Assembly (NCBI GenBank): GCA_024345305.1
Contig: BRON01000008.1
Span: forward strand, 310,001-374,000
Reading direction: 5' to 3'
Source of the DNA: Mrakia gelida
Taxonomy: Eukaryota > Basidiomycota > Tremellomycetes > Cystofilobasidiales > Mrakiaceae
DNA: 64,000 bases
Each line of letters begins with the position of its first letter. The stretch's first letter is position 1. Shown in pieces: positions 47,504-58,935 of this stretch. The translations under genes and the position numbers were made by a program. The notes beneath the pieces are model-generated. The model was given only the letters and a program-made list of their open reading frames with translations. It was not told where the DNA came from and ran no database searches.

Positions 47504-50256
47504 TTAGTTGGAGAAGACGTTGTAGTTCCAGTTGTAGGTCTTAGTGGTAGTAGCGAAGGTCCAGTCGGGCTTGAGAGAGACGACTGTTTGGGAGTCTCGA
47601 GAGAGGACGGCGGACATTCCCCATCCTGTGAGACGAATGGAACGAAAGGGGAGAAAGACGAGTTAGAGGAGGAGAAAGAGAGGTTGGTAAGAGGGGGAGA
47701 GAGCAAACGAACCGGTAACAAGATTCATCTCGAGGAAGTTTGCCCCCTTGGTGACGGAGAAGGTCTCGGTAGAAGCTCCAGAGGCGAGCTTGACCTCTCC
47801 ATCTTCGGTGGCGAGGATAAAGGCATAGAACTTGTTCTGGGCCTGAAAGACGAGAAGCAAGGGGGGGGGGGTCAGGTCGAGTTTCGTCCAATTCGAGCGA
47901 GACGCGTCGAGCCGAGAAATCGACTCACCCAGAGATATCCGTCGCTAGGACCTCCTTGTCCTCCAGTAGGTCGTCCCATAGTGTCCTCGGTGGCCACAGC
48001 CTGGTTGTGGTGAGGTCGAGCGGTGAGGAAGACTCTATCTTTGGTGATGGCAGGGTAAGATCCGGTCTGCGGAAGGGAAAGGGAGAGACGAGAGAGTCAG
48101 GGATCGCGAAGCGAGCTCGAGAAGACGATGAGGAGGAGGAGACAAAACTTGAAAGCCTCAGAGTAGTACTTGTTGATATCGAGAAGAGGAATGTGGTCGA
48201 AACCGTCGACCCAGGCTTGCGAGTTGGGTTGAGCTCCCTCGATAGGTCCAACATACGACGACTCTCCCTGGATTGCCGAAACGAAAGACGAGTCAGCGTT
48301 GAATCGAAGAGAGCGAAAAGAGAAAGTTATGCGTACGTAGTCGTTCCACGTGACGGCTTCGACGAGATCCAGCTTGTCCCTGTTCTCGACGAGGAGCTCC
48401 CATCGCTTCGCGTAGAGGAAGCCGTCCGAGAGGAAGATCCAGTTCTTGTTCCACGAGGAGGGAGAGTAGTCTGAAGAGGGGACAAGAGAGCAGCGATAAG
48501 AGAAATGAGTAGTCAGAATTGGGAAGGGAGGGAGAGGGGCAAGAAGACATGGTAAGAAAACGCGTCGAAGAGGAGGGCAAGAGGACGAACGAGTGAAGAA
48601 TCCAGGCGAGACCGAGGCGATGAGAGCCTTCGATCCAAGGCCCTTGAGGTACGTCTCATCCGAATCAAAGGAGATCTCAGTGTTTCCAGTAGGCCATCCC
48701 CCGTTCCAGTTGAGCTGAACGAGACAGAAGAGAAGCGAATCGAATCAGCGTCGCGTCGATCTCCTCTCGTCGCCCAAACTTCTCAAACTCACCTCTCCAT
48801 CCATCACATCCACCGAAGCGAAAGTCGCAGGATCCGTGAATACCGAAGGGACGAAGAACATCTCCTTCCCGCTCTTAGCGAGTAGAGGAGCCTTGACCTC
48901 CTTCGCGAACCCAGTGTCCCAGTTCGACTGTCCGAACGTGCAGTCGGATCCAGCGAAGGTCGAGACGAGAGGTCGAGTGGTTCCTGCGTAGACGGCTTGG
49001 TTGGGGTGCGAGGCGTAGAGGGAGGCGAGAGCGACGACGGCGGTGGCGTGCGAGGCGGAAGTGCAGGGGAAGACGGTGAAGTCGAACGAAACTGAGGGAG
49101 AAGAGAAGGGAGGGGACGGTCAGCTTTGCGAGGAGCGAAGCGAGGGAGAGGGATGAAAGGAGCGACTGACTGAACAGTTTGAAGTCGAGACCACTGAGAG
49201 CGGCAGCAGCGTAGGCGAGGGCGACTTGAGCGGATTGCTGGAGGAGAGGAAGGACGAGATGAACAAAACGAGGTCAGCACCGACGCGAGGCAGAAGAAAG
49301 AACGAAGACATGAGATGAGCTTACCCATGAGTCAGTTCCGACGTTGAGAGCAAACCCATCGCTATCGAAACGAGAAACGACCGAAGATCAGCGCTCGGTT
49401 TGGATGAAGAAGGGAAGGGAAGAAACGACGCTCGAACTCACAATCCACTCGCACTCGCGAGCTTGATATCGGTCAGCCACATCGCAGCCGTGTAAGGGTA
49501 CGCGTTTCCGATCATGAAGTGGACGTAGACCGCCTTCGTTCCGTCGGAGGAAGGGATCGAGACGGACGTCGTGTTCGAAGAGGGGAGGGAGGTCGTCGCG
49601 TTCGAGGAGGAGGTCGAGTTGGATCCGACGAGGGCGACGTTGGATGTTGAGCCGGAGGAGGCGATGACGGTGGAGTTGGAGACGATGGTTGTAGAGTTCG
49701 AGGTGGTCGTGGCGTTGGAGGGAAGGAAGGAGAGGGAGGTGGAGTTGGAGAGAAGCGACGCGTTGAGGTGGACGGTGTGGTTCATGTGCTGAGTGAGGTT
49801 TCCGAACCAGTGGGTAAAGTTGAGGAGGTTGGTTCGGTCCGTGGTGAGAGTAGCGTTGGAGTCGAAGAGGGTAGCGTTGGGCCTGACGAGGGTAGCGTTG
49901 GAGATGGAGGACGCGTTGACAGACTTGGAGGCGTTGGCGAGGACCTCGAGCAGCTCCAGGAGATTGACCGGCTTCTTGGTCGATGCGGTAGCAGTTGGGG
50001 AGACCGACTTGGTGGTGGTGTAGGTGTAGTGAACGACAGAAGTGCTGGACGACCGAGGAGCGACCGACGAGGACCTGCTCGCAGAAACGCTGGTGCTGGT
50101 ACCAATCTTGACGACTCTTCGTTCCAGACGAAGTTTTTGAGTAGAATGGGCCCCTCGAGGACGCGAGGGATCGCTGTTGTGGTTGTTGGTGGACGCGAGA
50201 GCGACGGAGGGAAGGACGAGTCCGACGAGGAGGAGGAGGGGGGAAGGGAAGAGCAT
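47504..50256 (-). CDS. Secreted GH71 alpha-1,3-glucanase with N-glycan-rich stalk; one odd junction
   Basis: Exons 50256..49442, 49361..49325, 49237..49171, 49091..48793, 48714..48591, 48470..48337, 48267..48148, 48066..47929, 47842..47713, 47625..47504; about 661 aa. A signal peptide (LLLLVGLVLPSVALA) is followed by a ~220-residue Ser/Thr region with well over a dozen NxS/T sites. The GH71 domain begins AVYVHFMIGNAYPYT and includes GFDGFALNVGTDSW, MFFVPS, WNGGWPTG and WNDYGESSYVGPI. Expected to cleave alpha-1,3-glucan of fungal walls. The junction between exons 7 and 8 cannot be joined with GT...AG in frame: conserved AFK must be followed by TGSYPAI, which needs a TT...AG (or GT...CA) intron, or a one-base change. 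All other junctions are normal. So this is a rare splice site, a sequencing error, or a damaged allele. Confidence 0.85.
47861..47871. repeat. G11 homopolymer in a GH71 intron
   Basis: Eleven G on the plus strand (C11 in gene sense), just after the CTGAC branch motif of the intron between GH71 exons 8 and 9, where the polypyrimidine tract would be. Prone to length change by slippage and to sequencing error. Confidence 0.9.
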
Positions 50257-50664
50257 CGTCGCCTGGACGTGGGAGAGGGAAGAAGGGAAGGAGGTAGGAA
50301 GAGGAGGATGTGGTTGATGGGCAGGAAGATGAAAGGGTTTAAAAGTGAGCTTGAAAAGCGAGAATCCCCCTTCAAGTCAAGAAGAAGAGAAGATCAAAGG
50401 GAACAAGGGAAGCGAAGCAGGGGCTGAAACGGCCTTCAGCCCATCCTTTGTTTTGCATCCAGACTCTCATATCGAGAGATGAGCTGAAGAAAGGGATCCA
50501 TGTCCTTCGAGAAGTCGATCTCAGAAGCTTTTAGCTTGAAACGCTGCTGGTGGTCAGGAGAGAAAAGACGTTGCCTTCTTGTCGTCGAAGTTGGTTGAGC
50601 TCGCTCGGTCCCTCAGTCCTCTCCTTCCTTCCTCTCCCTCATCTTCCCTTTCCTCTTCCCTTTG
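50257..50664. other. Divergent intergenic region, GH71 / TBCE
   Basis: About 410 bp. The left ~80 bp carry purine-rich plus-strand sequence, the CT-rich leader of GH71 in gene sense. The right part leads into TBCE. No recognised element. Confidence 0.5.
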
Positions 50665-53072
50665 ATGGTTGCGCCCCTTCATTCTCTCTCGATCAACTCT
50701 CGGATCCTAGTTGGAGGAGATCGTTGTACGATTCGATTCCGAGGCTCGGTGGTTGGAACTTCTGGCGAATGGTTGGGAGTCGAATGGGACGACCCATCGA
50801 GAGGGAAGCACGACGGAGAGAAGGATGAAGTTCGATACTTTGAATGCAGGTAAGTCCCACATGGCTCATCTCGTCTACCAGATCTTGCGTGAACAGGCTG
50901 ATTGACTTCGTGGCTTCGCTTGTGGCTTCGTAGACTGCCCAACTCTGGATCGTTCATTCGTCCGAGCTCACCAAAGATCCTCCTCCCCAGACCCTTCCTC
51001 GCCACTCTCAAGGATCGATACGTCGCTTCCACATCCGAAAACACTCCTCTGGAGCACGAGAGCGTCATCCTCGGTCGCTCAGGAATCGAAGTGGAAGCTC
51101 CCAACCTTGCGAAGGTCAGGAAAAGATTGGCGAAGCTGAGAGAGCTTCGTGAGCTTGGAGTCGACGACGAGGGGGTAGGAGGCATGGGAGAAGGCGAAGG
51201 AGAGGAGATGAAGCAGATGGGAGAATGGAGTGAGTCACTACTACCGCTTTGAACTTCGCGCTTGAGCGCAAAGATGACGGAGGACGGCGGGGAGCAGACA
51301 GACGAACAGGAGCAGGGGTGTCATGAGTTGAGCTCGACCTCGTCCTGACCATCTTCTTTCACTTCCCTCAGAAACTCGAGGTCTCAACCTCTCGTCAAGT
51401 CTCATTCCTTCTTGGGAGCTAGTAGCTCTTATCGTCCAACATCTCGAGAAGCTGGACTCTCTCATCCTCACGTGAGTCGGACGCGCTTCTTCCTTCACCT
51501 TCTCCCTCGCGTCCGTCGCCTCGAGCTGATCACGCTACTTCCCTCTCTTCAGCTCCAACCGATTCGCCTCTCTATTAAGCTCGACACACCTTCCAGCTCT
51601 CAAGAACCTCACCCACCTTTCCCTGAACGACACGCTGATGGGCTGGAAGGAGGTGAGTTCTACGTCGCCCTTCTCACCGTCGATTCTCGTGCCGACGCTT
51701 CTCTTTCGACGCAGATGCTCCTTCTGGAACCCTCGATACCGAGTCTGTCGAGCTTGGAGCTTTCCTCGAACCGCCTAACAACTCTGGGTCTCGACTCAAC
51801 CTCATCTCCTCCCTCCTCGCCCTTTCCCAAGCTCGTCGACCTTCGCCTCGACTTCAACGCGTTCGAGTCGTGGGATCAGCTCCTCCCTCTCGCCACTCTG
51901 CCCTCGTACGTTCACTCCCCAAAACTTTGTTGTGGTTCCCGTGTCCCTCGCTCATATCCTCGTCCCTTTTGTCTTCCACTTCAGGCTTAAAACCCTCTCC
52001 CTTTCACACAACTCCCTCCCGGCGCTCCTTCCCTCCATCGCCTGCTTCCCGCCCACCCTGGAGGCTCTTCACCTCGCCAACAATCGGATACCAAACTGGG
52101 AGAGTATGGATGTGCTCGCTGAGAAGGCTCCAGGTCTGGTTGGACTGACGGTGCGAGGGAACGGGTTCGTCGATGGTGAGTTCGACGCGTCTTCGCGACT
52201 GCTCGGCATCTCCCGAGTACTGATTCGACGTCGTTGCTGCTCTTTTGCAGCTACACCGAGAGCTCTCGTCCGTCTTGGTCTGATTGCGAGGTTCGGAGAC
52301 CTTAAGGTCGTCGAGGGAAGCGAGGTTCGTCGCTTTCTTTCTTCCCCTCAACGATTTGCCCACGTCTTTCCTCGTCCTCAAGCTCGTAGCACTCGAATCG
52401 CGAATCCCAAAACTGAAATCCGCCCTCTCTCTTTGATTTACAGGTCACTCCCTCCGAACGAAAGGACTCCGAGATCTACTTTCTTTCGCTTAACCCCGAG
52501 TTCCCTATCGACAGGATCGGACGGAAACGATGGGACGCTCTGGTTGCGAGTGAGTTCTCAAGCTTCACCCCGTCTTTCCCAGACACCAATGCTCACCTTT
52601 CTCTTCTCTCGCTCGATCCCCTCTAGAGCACGGAGCACCAACGAATCCCAAAACGCGACGGTCGACGAACGCGCCTGTCCTTTCGGACAAGCTCATCAGT
52701 TCGTTTCCTCTTTCCCTCTCTCTGTCTCCTCGACCACTCAGTGAGGTAGTCAAACTCTCAGTCTCGAGCTCTCGTACTGACTTCTCCCTTGCTTCCTTTC
52801 TCCCACTCGCGTCCTCGCTTTCTCACTCCTCCCTCGCAGACGTGACCATCCACCCTCCTTCACCCGCCTCCTCCCTTTCTCTCCGACTCCTCCCCACCAT
52901 GCCCCTCCGAACCCTCAAGATGAAACTCCAGAAGACCATCGGGATCAAGGCCGCGTCGATGAGGTTGTTCGGAGAGGAGAGCGAGGATGCAACGGAGTGG
53001 GAGGGAGATCGCAGGGAGTTGAGCGATGTGGGAGTGGAGGAGGGCGGGGAGATCTGGGTGAGGGTGGACTGA
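50665..53072 (+). CDS. TBCE: Tubulin-specific chaperone E
   Basis: Exons 50665..50849, 50934..51229, 51372..51471, 51553..51652, 51715..51905, 51985..52175, 52251..52324, 52444..52549, 52627..52698, 52840..53072; 515 aa, close to the usual ~525. The N-terminal CAP-Gly domain (~10-65) shows the core GSVVGTSGEWLGVEWDDPSRGKHDG and the typical FECR/LPNSGSFIRP ending. Leucine-rich repeats follow (GLNLSSSLIPSWELV, LTHLSLNDTLM, LSSLELSSNRL, LVDLRLDFNAF, LKTLSLSHNSL, LEALHLANNRI). A ubiquitin-like domain ends the protein (MPLRTLKMKLQKTIGIKAASMRLF...GGEIWVRVD). Three-domain order CAP-Gly/LRR/UBL is diagnostic. TBCE acts with other cofactors in alpha/beta-tubulin heterodimer folding in the cytosol. Confidence 0.92.
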
Positions 53073-53245
53073 GTCGGACTATCAGGCGCTAGATAGCTTG
53101 TATAAATGTGAGTATCTTATCTTCCTTTTCGAGGTCAAGCGCCGTTGCTATCGCGACGAAGAGCCAATTTTGGAAGTCCGACCGGAAGACATCCGAAAGA
53201 GCGCGCTCCCTCGTCCCTTCCCTCCTGAACCACCAGCCTCTCAAG

Positions 53246-54691
53246 ATGCCTATCCTTCTTATACTCGGCTCGCACACTCACAACATCTACTCGGTACTGT
53301 TTGACGAGGAGGAGAAGACTCTCGAGCTCACCAACACGTTTCGACTGGCGGAATCGTGCGCTTGTTCGTCGAGCTCGCCTTCCTCCCTTTTGCTAAGCTT
53401 CTGAGCTTCTTCTGGAGCGTCGCTGATCTTTCTTCTTCTTGCCTCTCTTGACAGGGGTCGAGAAGCATCCGTGAGTGGAACTTTGGCCCTCGAAGAAGCC
53501 TCGTTGCCCAAAGCTAACGATCCATCTCTTTCGTCTCCTTCCTTCAGCTATCTCGCCGACGTCGTCTACTCCCACTCGCGAGAGAAAGACCAACCTCACC
53601 AGATCTTCGCTCTCAAGGTTCTCGACAGCAAAGGGAAGCTGGAAGTCAAGAGTCAAGCTGCTAGTGGGGGAGTAGGGCCGGTGAGCTTCGCCGTTCTGAA
53701 GGACGGCTCAGGGCTCGTCGTTGCTCATGTCAGTCGCCTTTCCTTCCTTCCTCGCTTGTCTTCCTTCACTGATACGCTTTTCGAACCAGTACAACTCCTC
53801 ATCAGTCACCTACCTCCCTCTCGACGTCAGAACCGGACTCTTCCTCACCTCAGAACCGACGCCGAACCAAATCTTTGTCCTCCCTTTCACCCCTCTCCCT
53901 CTCAATCACCCACGTCAAGAAGCTCCCCATCCTCACCAGATCTTGATGCATCCGACGGAGGAGAGGGAGATCCTCGTTCCGGACCTAGGAGGAAATCTTG
54001 TGTGGAGGTTGATTTGGAGGGGAGAAGCAGACGGACGATGGATCGTCGCTGGAAAGGTCGAAGGCTTCGAAGACGGGCAGGGACCTCGACATTCTGCTGT
54101 TCATCCTGATGGTGAGCACCACTCTCTATCGCCAAGCTGTTCCTCCAAGCTGTCGCTGACCCCTCTCGCGAACCAGGCACCTTCCTCTACACCCTCACCG
54201 AAATGGCCTCAGCTCTCGTCGTCCACTCCCTCCCACCTCTCAACTCCCTCACCCCTCCCAAACACCTCCAAACCATCTCCATCCTCCCTTCCAACTACCC
54301 TCCCGACGCCTTCCATGGAGCTTCCGAGATCCTCTTCCTCCCCTCCACCTCTCCCTCCGCTCCCCACCTCCTCCTCTGCACGAACCGCGACTCGCCTCTC
54401 CCCGAGCGCGACGCCGTAGCCGTCTTTCTCGTCTCGACTACCTCGGGAGGAGTGGTCACTCGTGCTCCAGAGGGGTGGGTTTACGGAGGTGGGAGTCATC
54501 TGAGAGGCATGGGGGAGGTGGGCGGGGAGGGGAAATGGGTCGCGGTTCTGGGGAGGACAGAGGGAGGGTTGATGATGTTTGAGAGAGAGGAGGAGGGAGT
54601 GAAGGAGGTTGCGAGGTTGGAGGAAGGGATAGAGAAGGCTACGGCTGTGGTCTGGTTTAGGTCTGAGTCGTTGGGGAAGGATGTAGCGTGA
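53246..54691 (+). CDS. Lactonase-fold seven-bladed propeller (6PGL / muconate cyclase-like)
   Basis: Exons 53246..53363, 53455..53470, 53548..53728, 53790..54111, 54177..54691; 383 aa, phases consistent. It begins MPILLILGSHTHNIYSVLFD, then WVEKHPYLADVVYSHS, QIFALKVL, FAVLKDGSGLVVAHYNSSSVTYLPL, and HPHQILMHPTEEREILVPDLGGNLVWRL. The PHQI...VPDLG...HSAVHPDGTFLYTLTE order is typical of the seven-bladed lactonase family (bacterial YbhE-type 6-phosphogluconolactonase and fungal carboxy-cis,cis-muconate cyclase). The GTTCGT donor after GCTT was chosen over an earlier GTGCGC because only it keeps frame through the 16-nt second exon. Substrate unknown. Cytosolic; no signal peptide. Confidence 0.82.
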
Positions 54692-54793
54692 TTGATCTCG
54701 CTTTTGAGTCGAGAGAACGAAGCGAGGGACGACGAAGCGAAAGGGAGGTCTTGGTATTCCGGAAACTGAGAGAGCAGCAAATATGCATCAAGA

Positions 54794-57700
54794 TCATGAG
54801 GTCCACGACATCCCGTCGTTGTAGTTCCATTCCGGTCCGAAGAATCTGTCGAGACGAGGGGAAGGAGGGACGTCAGCGAAGAAAGACGCGTCGACGGTCG
54901 ATCGACGGCTATCCTTCTCGACGAGAGGGAAAGAAGAGACTCACCCAGCAGCCTCTACCCCTCCAGCTCCTTGCCAGTCTGCTTGAGCACCAAGAATGAT
55001 CCAGTCGGGAAGAGGAGTGCCGGCTAAAAAGACGACGGGCGAGAGGAGAGGTCAGCTTGAACTGCTGAGCGTCGAGATCGAGCTTTTCGAGAAGAGATAT
55101 TGACTCACTTCGCACTGGGAACAATCTATACGCCCGCTCGAGACCAGCCGAGTCCGTTCCAGCGAGGTGAAGAGCGAGACCGCGTTGGTGCGTCGGGTGA
55201 GGATGCAGCGAGAGGAGTCCCGTCGAAGGTGAGTTCTTGGGATCGAAGGTCCTTGGTCCAGCCGAGGAAGCGACGGAGAACGTATCCGCAGTGGGGAGGG
55301 AGACTAAAAGTCGTAAAGAAGGGCTCGTCAGCCGCCAACGGAAGCAAGATGAACTACGAGACGCGACTGACCAGCTGTCGAGTTCAACTCCCTCCCGAAC
55401 TCGTTCTTCCACCCTCCGATAACCACCAAACTTCCCTCTAGACCCTTCCCACCACCTTCGACCCTTCTCGTTGCCTCCTCCGCGGTCAAGATCTCCGCGT
55501 CAAGACGAGCGTACACGAACGCGTCGTGAGCGATCCTCTTCGCGATTTCGACCTCCTGTTCCGACGCGAGGGAGGGAACGACGAGGAGGAGGGGACCTTC
55601 TGAAGTGAGGATACGGAGGATTGGTCCGGAGACTCGAGGAGGGGTGGAGGAAATGGGGGAGTCGAGGAAAGACCAGGGGGACGAGAGGTTCGGTCGGTAG
55701 AGGGTGAGGATCGCGTCCGAGGTCGGGAGAGAAGAGGGGAGGGAGAGCACAGTGGAGTCAATCTGGAGAGTTGTAGGAGGGGAGGCCAAGCTGGAAGCGA
55801 TGGAGGGTGAGAAGGAGATTCGGCGAGCGTTGGTGGTTTTGAGTCGAAGAGTCGAGAGGTCGTTGTCGCGAAGGGGAGAGACTTGAAGTCTCGCGAGCCT
55901 GAGGAGAAGAGAAAACTCGCGAGCAGTCAGCTCGGATGGATCATAGACAAAGCTAAAAAAATGAAGATAGCTTACCTCCCAGGCTGATCCAACTCGAGGA
56001 TCTTCCACCCTCCCTTCGAGCCGTTCTCGTTGACGTTTGACACGGTCAACGTAAATCCTTTCGTGGAGTAGGCGTCCCTGGGCGGTCCCGTCTGCAGGAG
56101 CTGAGTGTCGAGGAAGGAGCGGACCTCTGGAGAGGAGACGATACCGTCGAACCAATGAGACTCTCCAGGAACTTCTTGCAGGCTGAAAGAAAGGAACGAA
56201 ACGCGTCGAAGTCAGTTCGAAGCAACGACGAAGATTGCGAGCCGAATCAGAATGGCTCACACGACGGAAGACGTATTACCCGTCCACCGATCCACGAGGG
56301 ACTTGAGCTCTCGCGAGTGCCAAACGGGAACCTGTTGAACAAGAACGTGAGCGACGCGTGTCAGCTCGACGCTCACGGACACAGCAGGACGTCAGGAGAG
56401 CTCACGTTATCGTCCTCCGTCCCGTGAACAAGCATGAACGGCAGATGGGCCGCATTCGAAGCGTGGACATCGTTCTCGAAGGAAGCCAACGACGAGACGA
56501 GGATCCCCCAAAGAGCGGGGTCGATGAAATGCGACGATGCCCACTGAGTGTACGCGACGTAGGCTTGGATCTTGAGGTACCCAGCAGCTGAGACGCTTCC
56601 GAGGAACTCATCGGGGTAGCGTTCGAGGAGGTAGGAAGCTCCTTGACCTCCGTTGGAGTGACCGACGAGGAAGGTCTTGGTCGAAACTCCCCATCCCTCC
56701 TCGTTGCCCTTCCTCTTTCCCTCGAGGGCGAGGACGACCTTCCCTAGAGCTTTTCGAGCAGCGAAGGCGCTCTCGGCACTTGCGCCGTGCCAGTCGTATC
56801 CCCAGGCTGCTCGGTGGAGGAAGACGAAGCGAAACAAAGTCAGAGGGACGATCTCGAGGGAGCACAAGAGCGAGACGAAACTCACGCGTCTTGCCCGTCG
56901 CGAAGACGACCCAACCCAGGCCTTTCCTCCTCTCTCCCAGAGCTTCCGTCCAGAAAGGACTACTTGTTTCGACTCCAGCTCCATGGGTGGCGAGAATGAC
57001 TGCTGATGAGGTTCCGTCGGCGGGGAGGAGGGGAGGTTGGGTCATGGTGTACTGAACGGTGAGGTCCAGGTCGAGGTGGGTGTAACGAAGAGCTGGGTAG
57101 GAGGTGGAGTCGGAGGACCAGTGCGAGCGGTGAGTGAGAGGGAGGATGATCATGAGTGGAGCCGAGGAGTCTTCGATGTTTCCGGGGGAGGAGAGAATGA
57201 CGCGAAGAGTGAGGGAAGTGAGGTTCGAGGGAAGAGGAGAGGTTTGGTTGATCGAGAGGGCGACTGGTCGAGTTTGGTAAGGGACGAGGGTGATAGGTGT
57301 TGCTGATGGGTAGAGGGAGATAGTGAGACCCTGATGAGAAGACGAGATAGTGGGGAAGATCAGTTTCGGAGCGAGAGGAGGAAGAGAGACACGCGTGCTC
57401 ACCTCGATCTTCTCGACGAGCTCAACTGCTCGGACCGAGACTCCATCCTTCCCACCACCAGCTCGAAGAGCGATTCCTGCTACCTCTCCAAAGAGCCAGC
57501 CATCTACGACGTCAGAGAATCCGATCTGAGCGTCCTCAACTCCGAGAAGGACAGGGGAGGACGAGACGGCCTCGACTCCGAATCTGAACCTGATCTTGGG
57601 CGACGACTCCTTGGGATCACCGAACATCCCTGACGCACCATCGCATACATCCAGTCAGCGACCTCTCGGCAAATCTGAGCTCGAGGACACGCGTTCTAGA

Positions 57701-58555
57701 CTTACTCGTCTCGTACAGTCCCTTCACCAGAAGTTGGTACTCGCCCGCCTCCAGCTCCTCGACCCAGCCCGTAAGCTTGCTGGGGAATCCAGCAGAGCGA
57801 GCCTGCTCGTCCGAGTAGGCGTAGATGTCTCCTGTGTGCCATCGAAGGGCGGTCTTAGGGGAGCGCGAGGAGGGAGTCTTGGGGACGATGGCGAAGGAGT
57901 GAGCTTGAGTGAGGTCGAGATTGACGGGGATGGCTGAGGAAGAGGATCCGGAGATGGTGATCGACGTTCGAAGGAGTGTGAGGTACTGAAGAGAAGCCCA
58001 TCCTTCTGTTCTACGGACCTGAGGCCAGCTGAAACGAGGGAGAGAAGGACGAGGGAGATGGTCGTTCAGCCCAGATGCTTTGAGCTCATCGTTCTCTCGA
58101 CCCTCTCGATGAACTGAAGACTCACTCGACACCTTCCCATCCAACCTCTACCCATCCGGCCTCGTTCTCTTGGAATCTACCCCAGCTAACCTTCCCATCG
58201 ACAGCGTACGAGCTCGGAAACTCGCTCAATCCCTCCTTGAAGTCGAGTCCGAGAAACAGCTCCTCCTCCGTTTGGTTGCCTCTTGTGAACGCTGCCAGTG
58301 GAGAGCTGAGGTAAGGGAGTTCTCGGGTGCCGAGCGGGAAGGGTCCCAGAGCCTAATACGAGAACAACAAAGGACCCGGAAAAGGTCAGAATATACGAGG
58401 GACGAGGGTTGAAAAGGAGGGAAAGAGCGCTCTCGTTCGATGGACGGACGAACCTCCCAGGTCTTGGACACGGAAGCGGTCGAGGGCATGAGTGAGAGGT
58501 CTGGGTGAGTGAGAGTTGAGAGGGAGAGAGCTGAGAGGAAGGCTTGTGCTTTCAT
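54794..58555 (-). CDS. Secreted alpha/beta hydrolase, prolyl-oligopeptidase (S9)-like
   Basis: Exons 58555..58454, 58352..58126, 58028..57706, 57629..57403, 57330..56886, 56809..56406, 56331..56261, 56182..55976, 55898..55372, 55303..55109, 55023..54945, 54845..54794; 952 aa, phases consistent. The N-terminus MKAQAFLSALSLSTL may be a signal peptide. The first half is beta-rich with GPFPLGTRE and WPQVRRTEGW. The catalytic domain has AVILATHGAGVE, FLVGHSNGGQGAS (nucleophile elbow), HGTEDDNVPV (acid) and VPGESHWFDG (histidine), in the order expected of S9-type serine hydrolases. A further ~320-residue C-terminal region follows, ending FFGPEWNYNDGMSWTS. Probably a secreted peptidase or esterase; substrate unknown. 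Exon 6 could start at either of two nearby AGs (56809 preferred). Confidence 0.85.
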
Positions 58556-58935
58556 GGAAGTAAGGCGAAGTTTTTTTGTCCTGGCTGGACGTTGGATGAC
58601 AAAGAAGCGAGATCAGCGTGAGCTCGCTTTCGGAGAACGCCTTCGAGCGACCAGTCCCTTTGAGTTACCGCTGAACCTCTCCTTTCAAGGTATATTCGAG
58701 AGTCGAGACGTGAAGGATTCAGCCAGACATCGATTTATGCGCTTCTGAAGTTACTTGCTCAAATTTGACAGAGGAAGAGGGTGAGATCGGAGTCCGAACT
58801 TCCGTCCATGACGACCATCCCTTCGAAATGGAGTCCCTCCTTCCCTCCTTCTTCCACCCTCCATCTTCTCCCTTCTCTCGGAATCCTTCCTCACCCTTTA
58901 CCACGTCCAACCTGCACGAAACGCCTTGGGTCAAC
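58556..58935. other. Divergent intergenic region, S9-like hydrolase / Josephin gene
   Basis: About 380 bp. The frame of the following gene stays open upstream to an ATG at 58828, which would add 36 residues (MESLLPSFFHPPSS...). The ATG at 58936 is preferred because it places MDLVPRIYHE right at the Josephin start, as in ataxin-3. Confidence 0.45.

Noticed and set aside
53246..53355. Lactonase exon 1 ending at the GTGCGC donor (53356)
   Set aside because: This phase would break the frame after the 16-nt exon 2. The GTTCGT donor at 53364 gives WVEKHPYLADVV with all phases consistent.
58828..58935. Upstream in-frame ATG of the Josephin gene
   Set aside because: It would add 36 residues (Ser/Pro-rich) not expected before a Josephin domain. 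The ATG at 58936 matches the ataxin-3 N-terminus.
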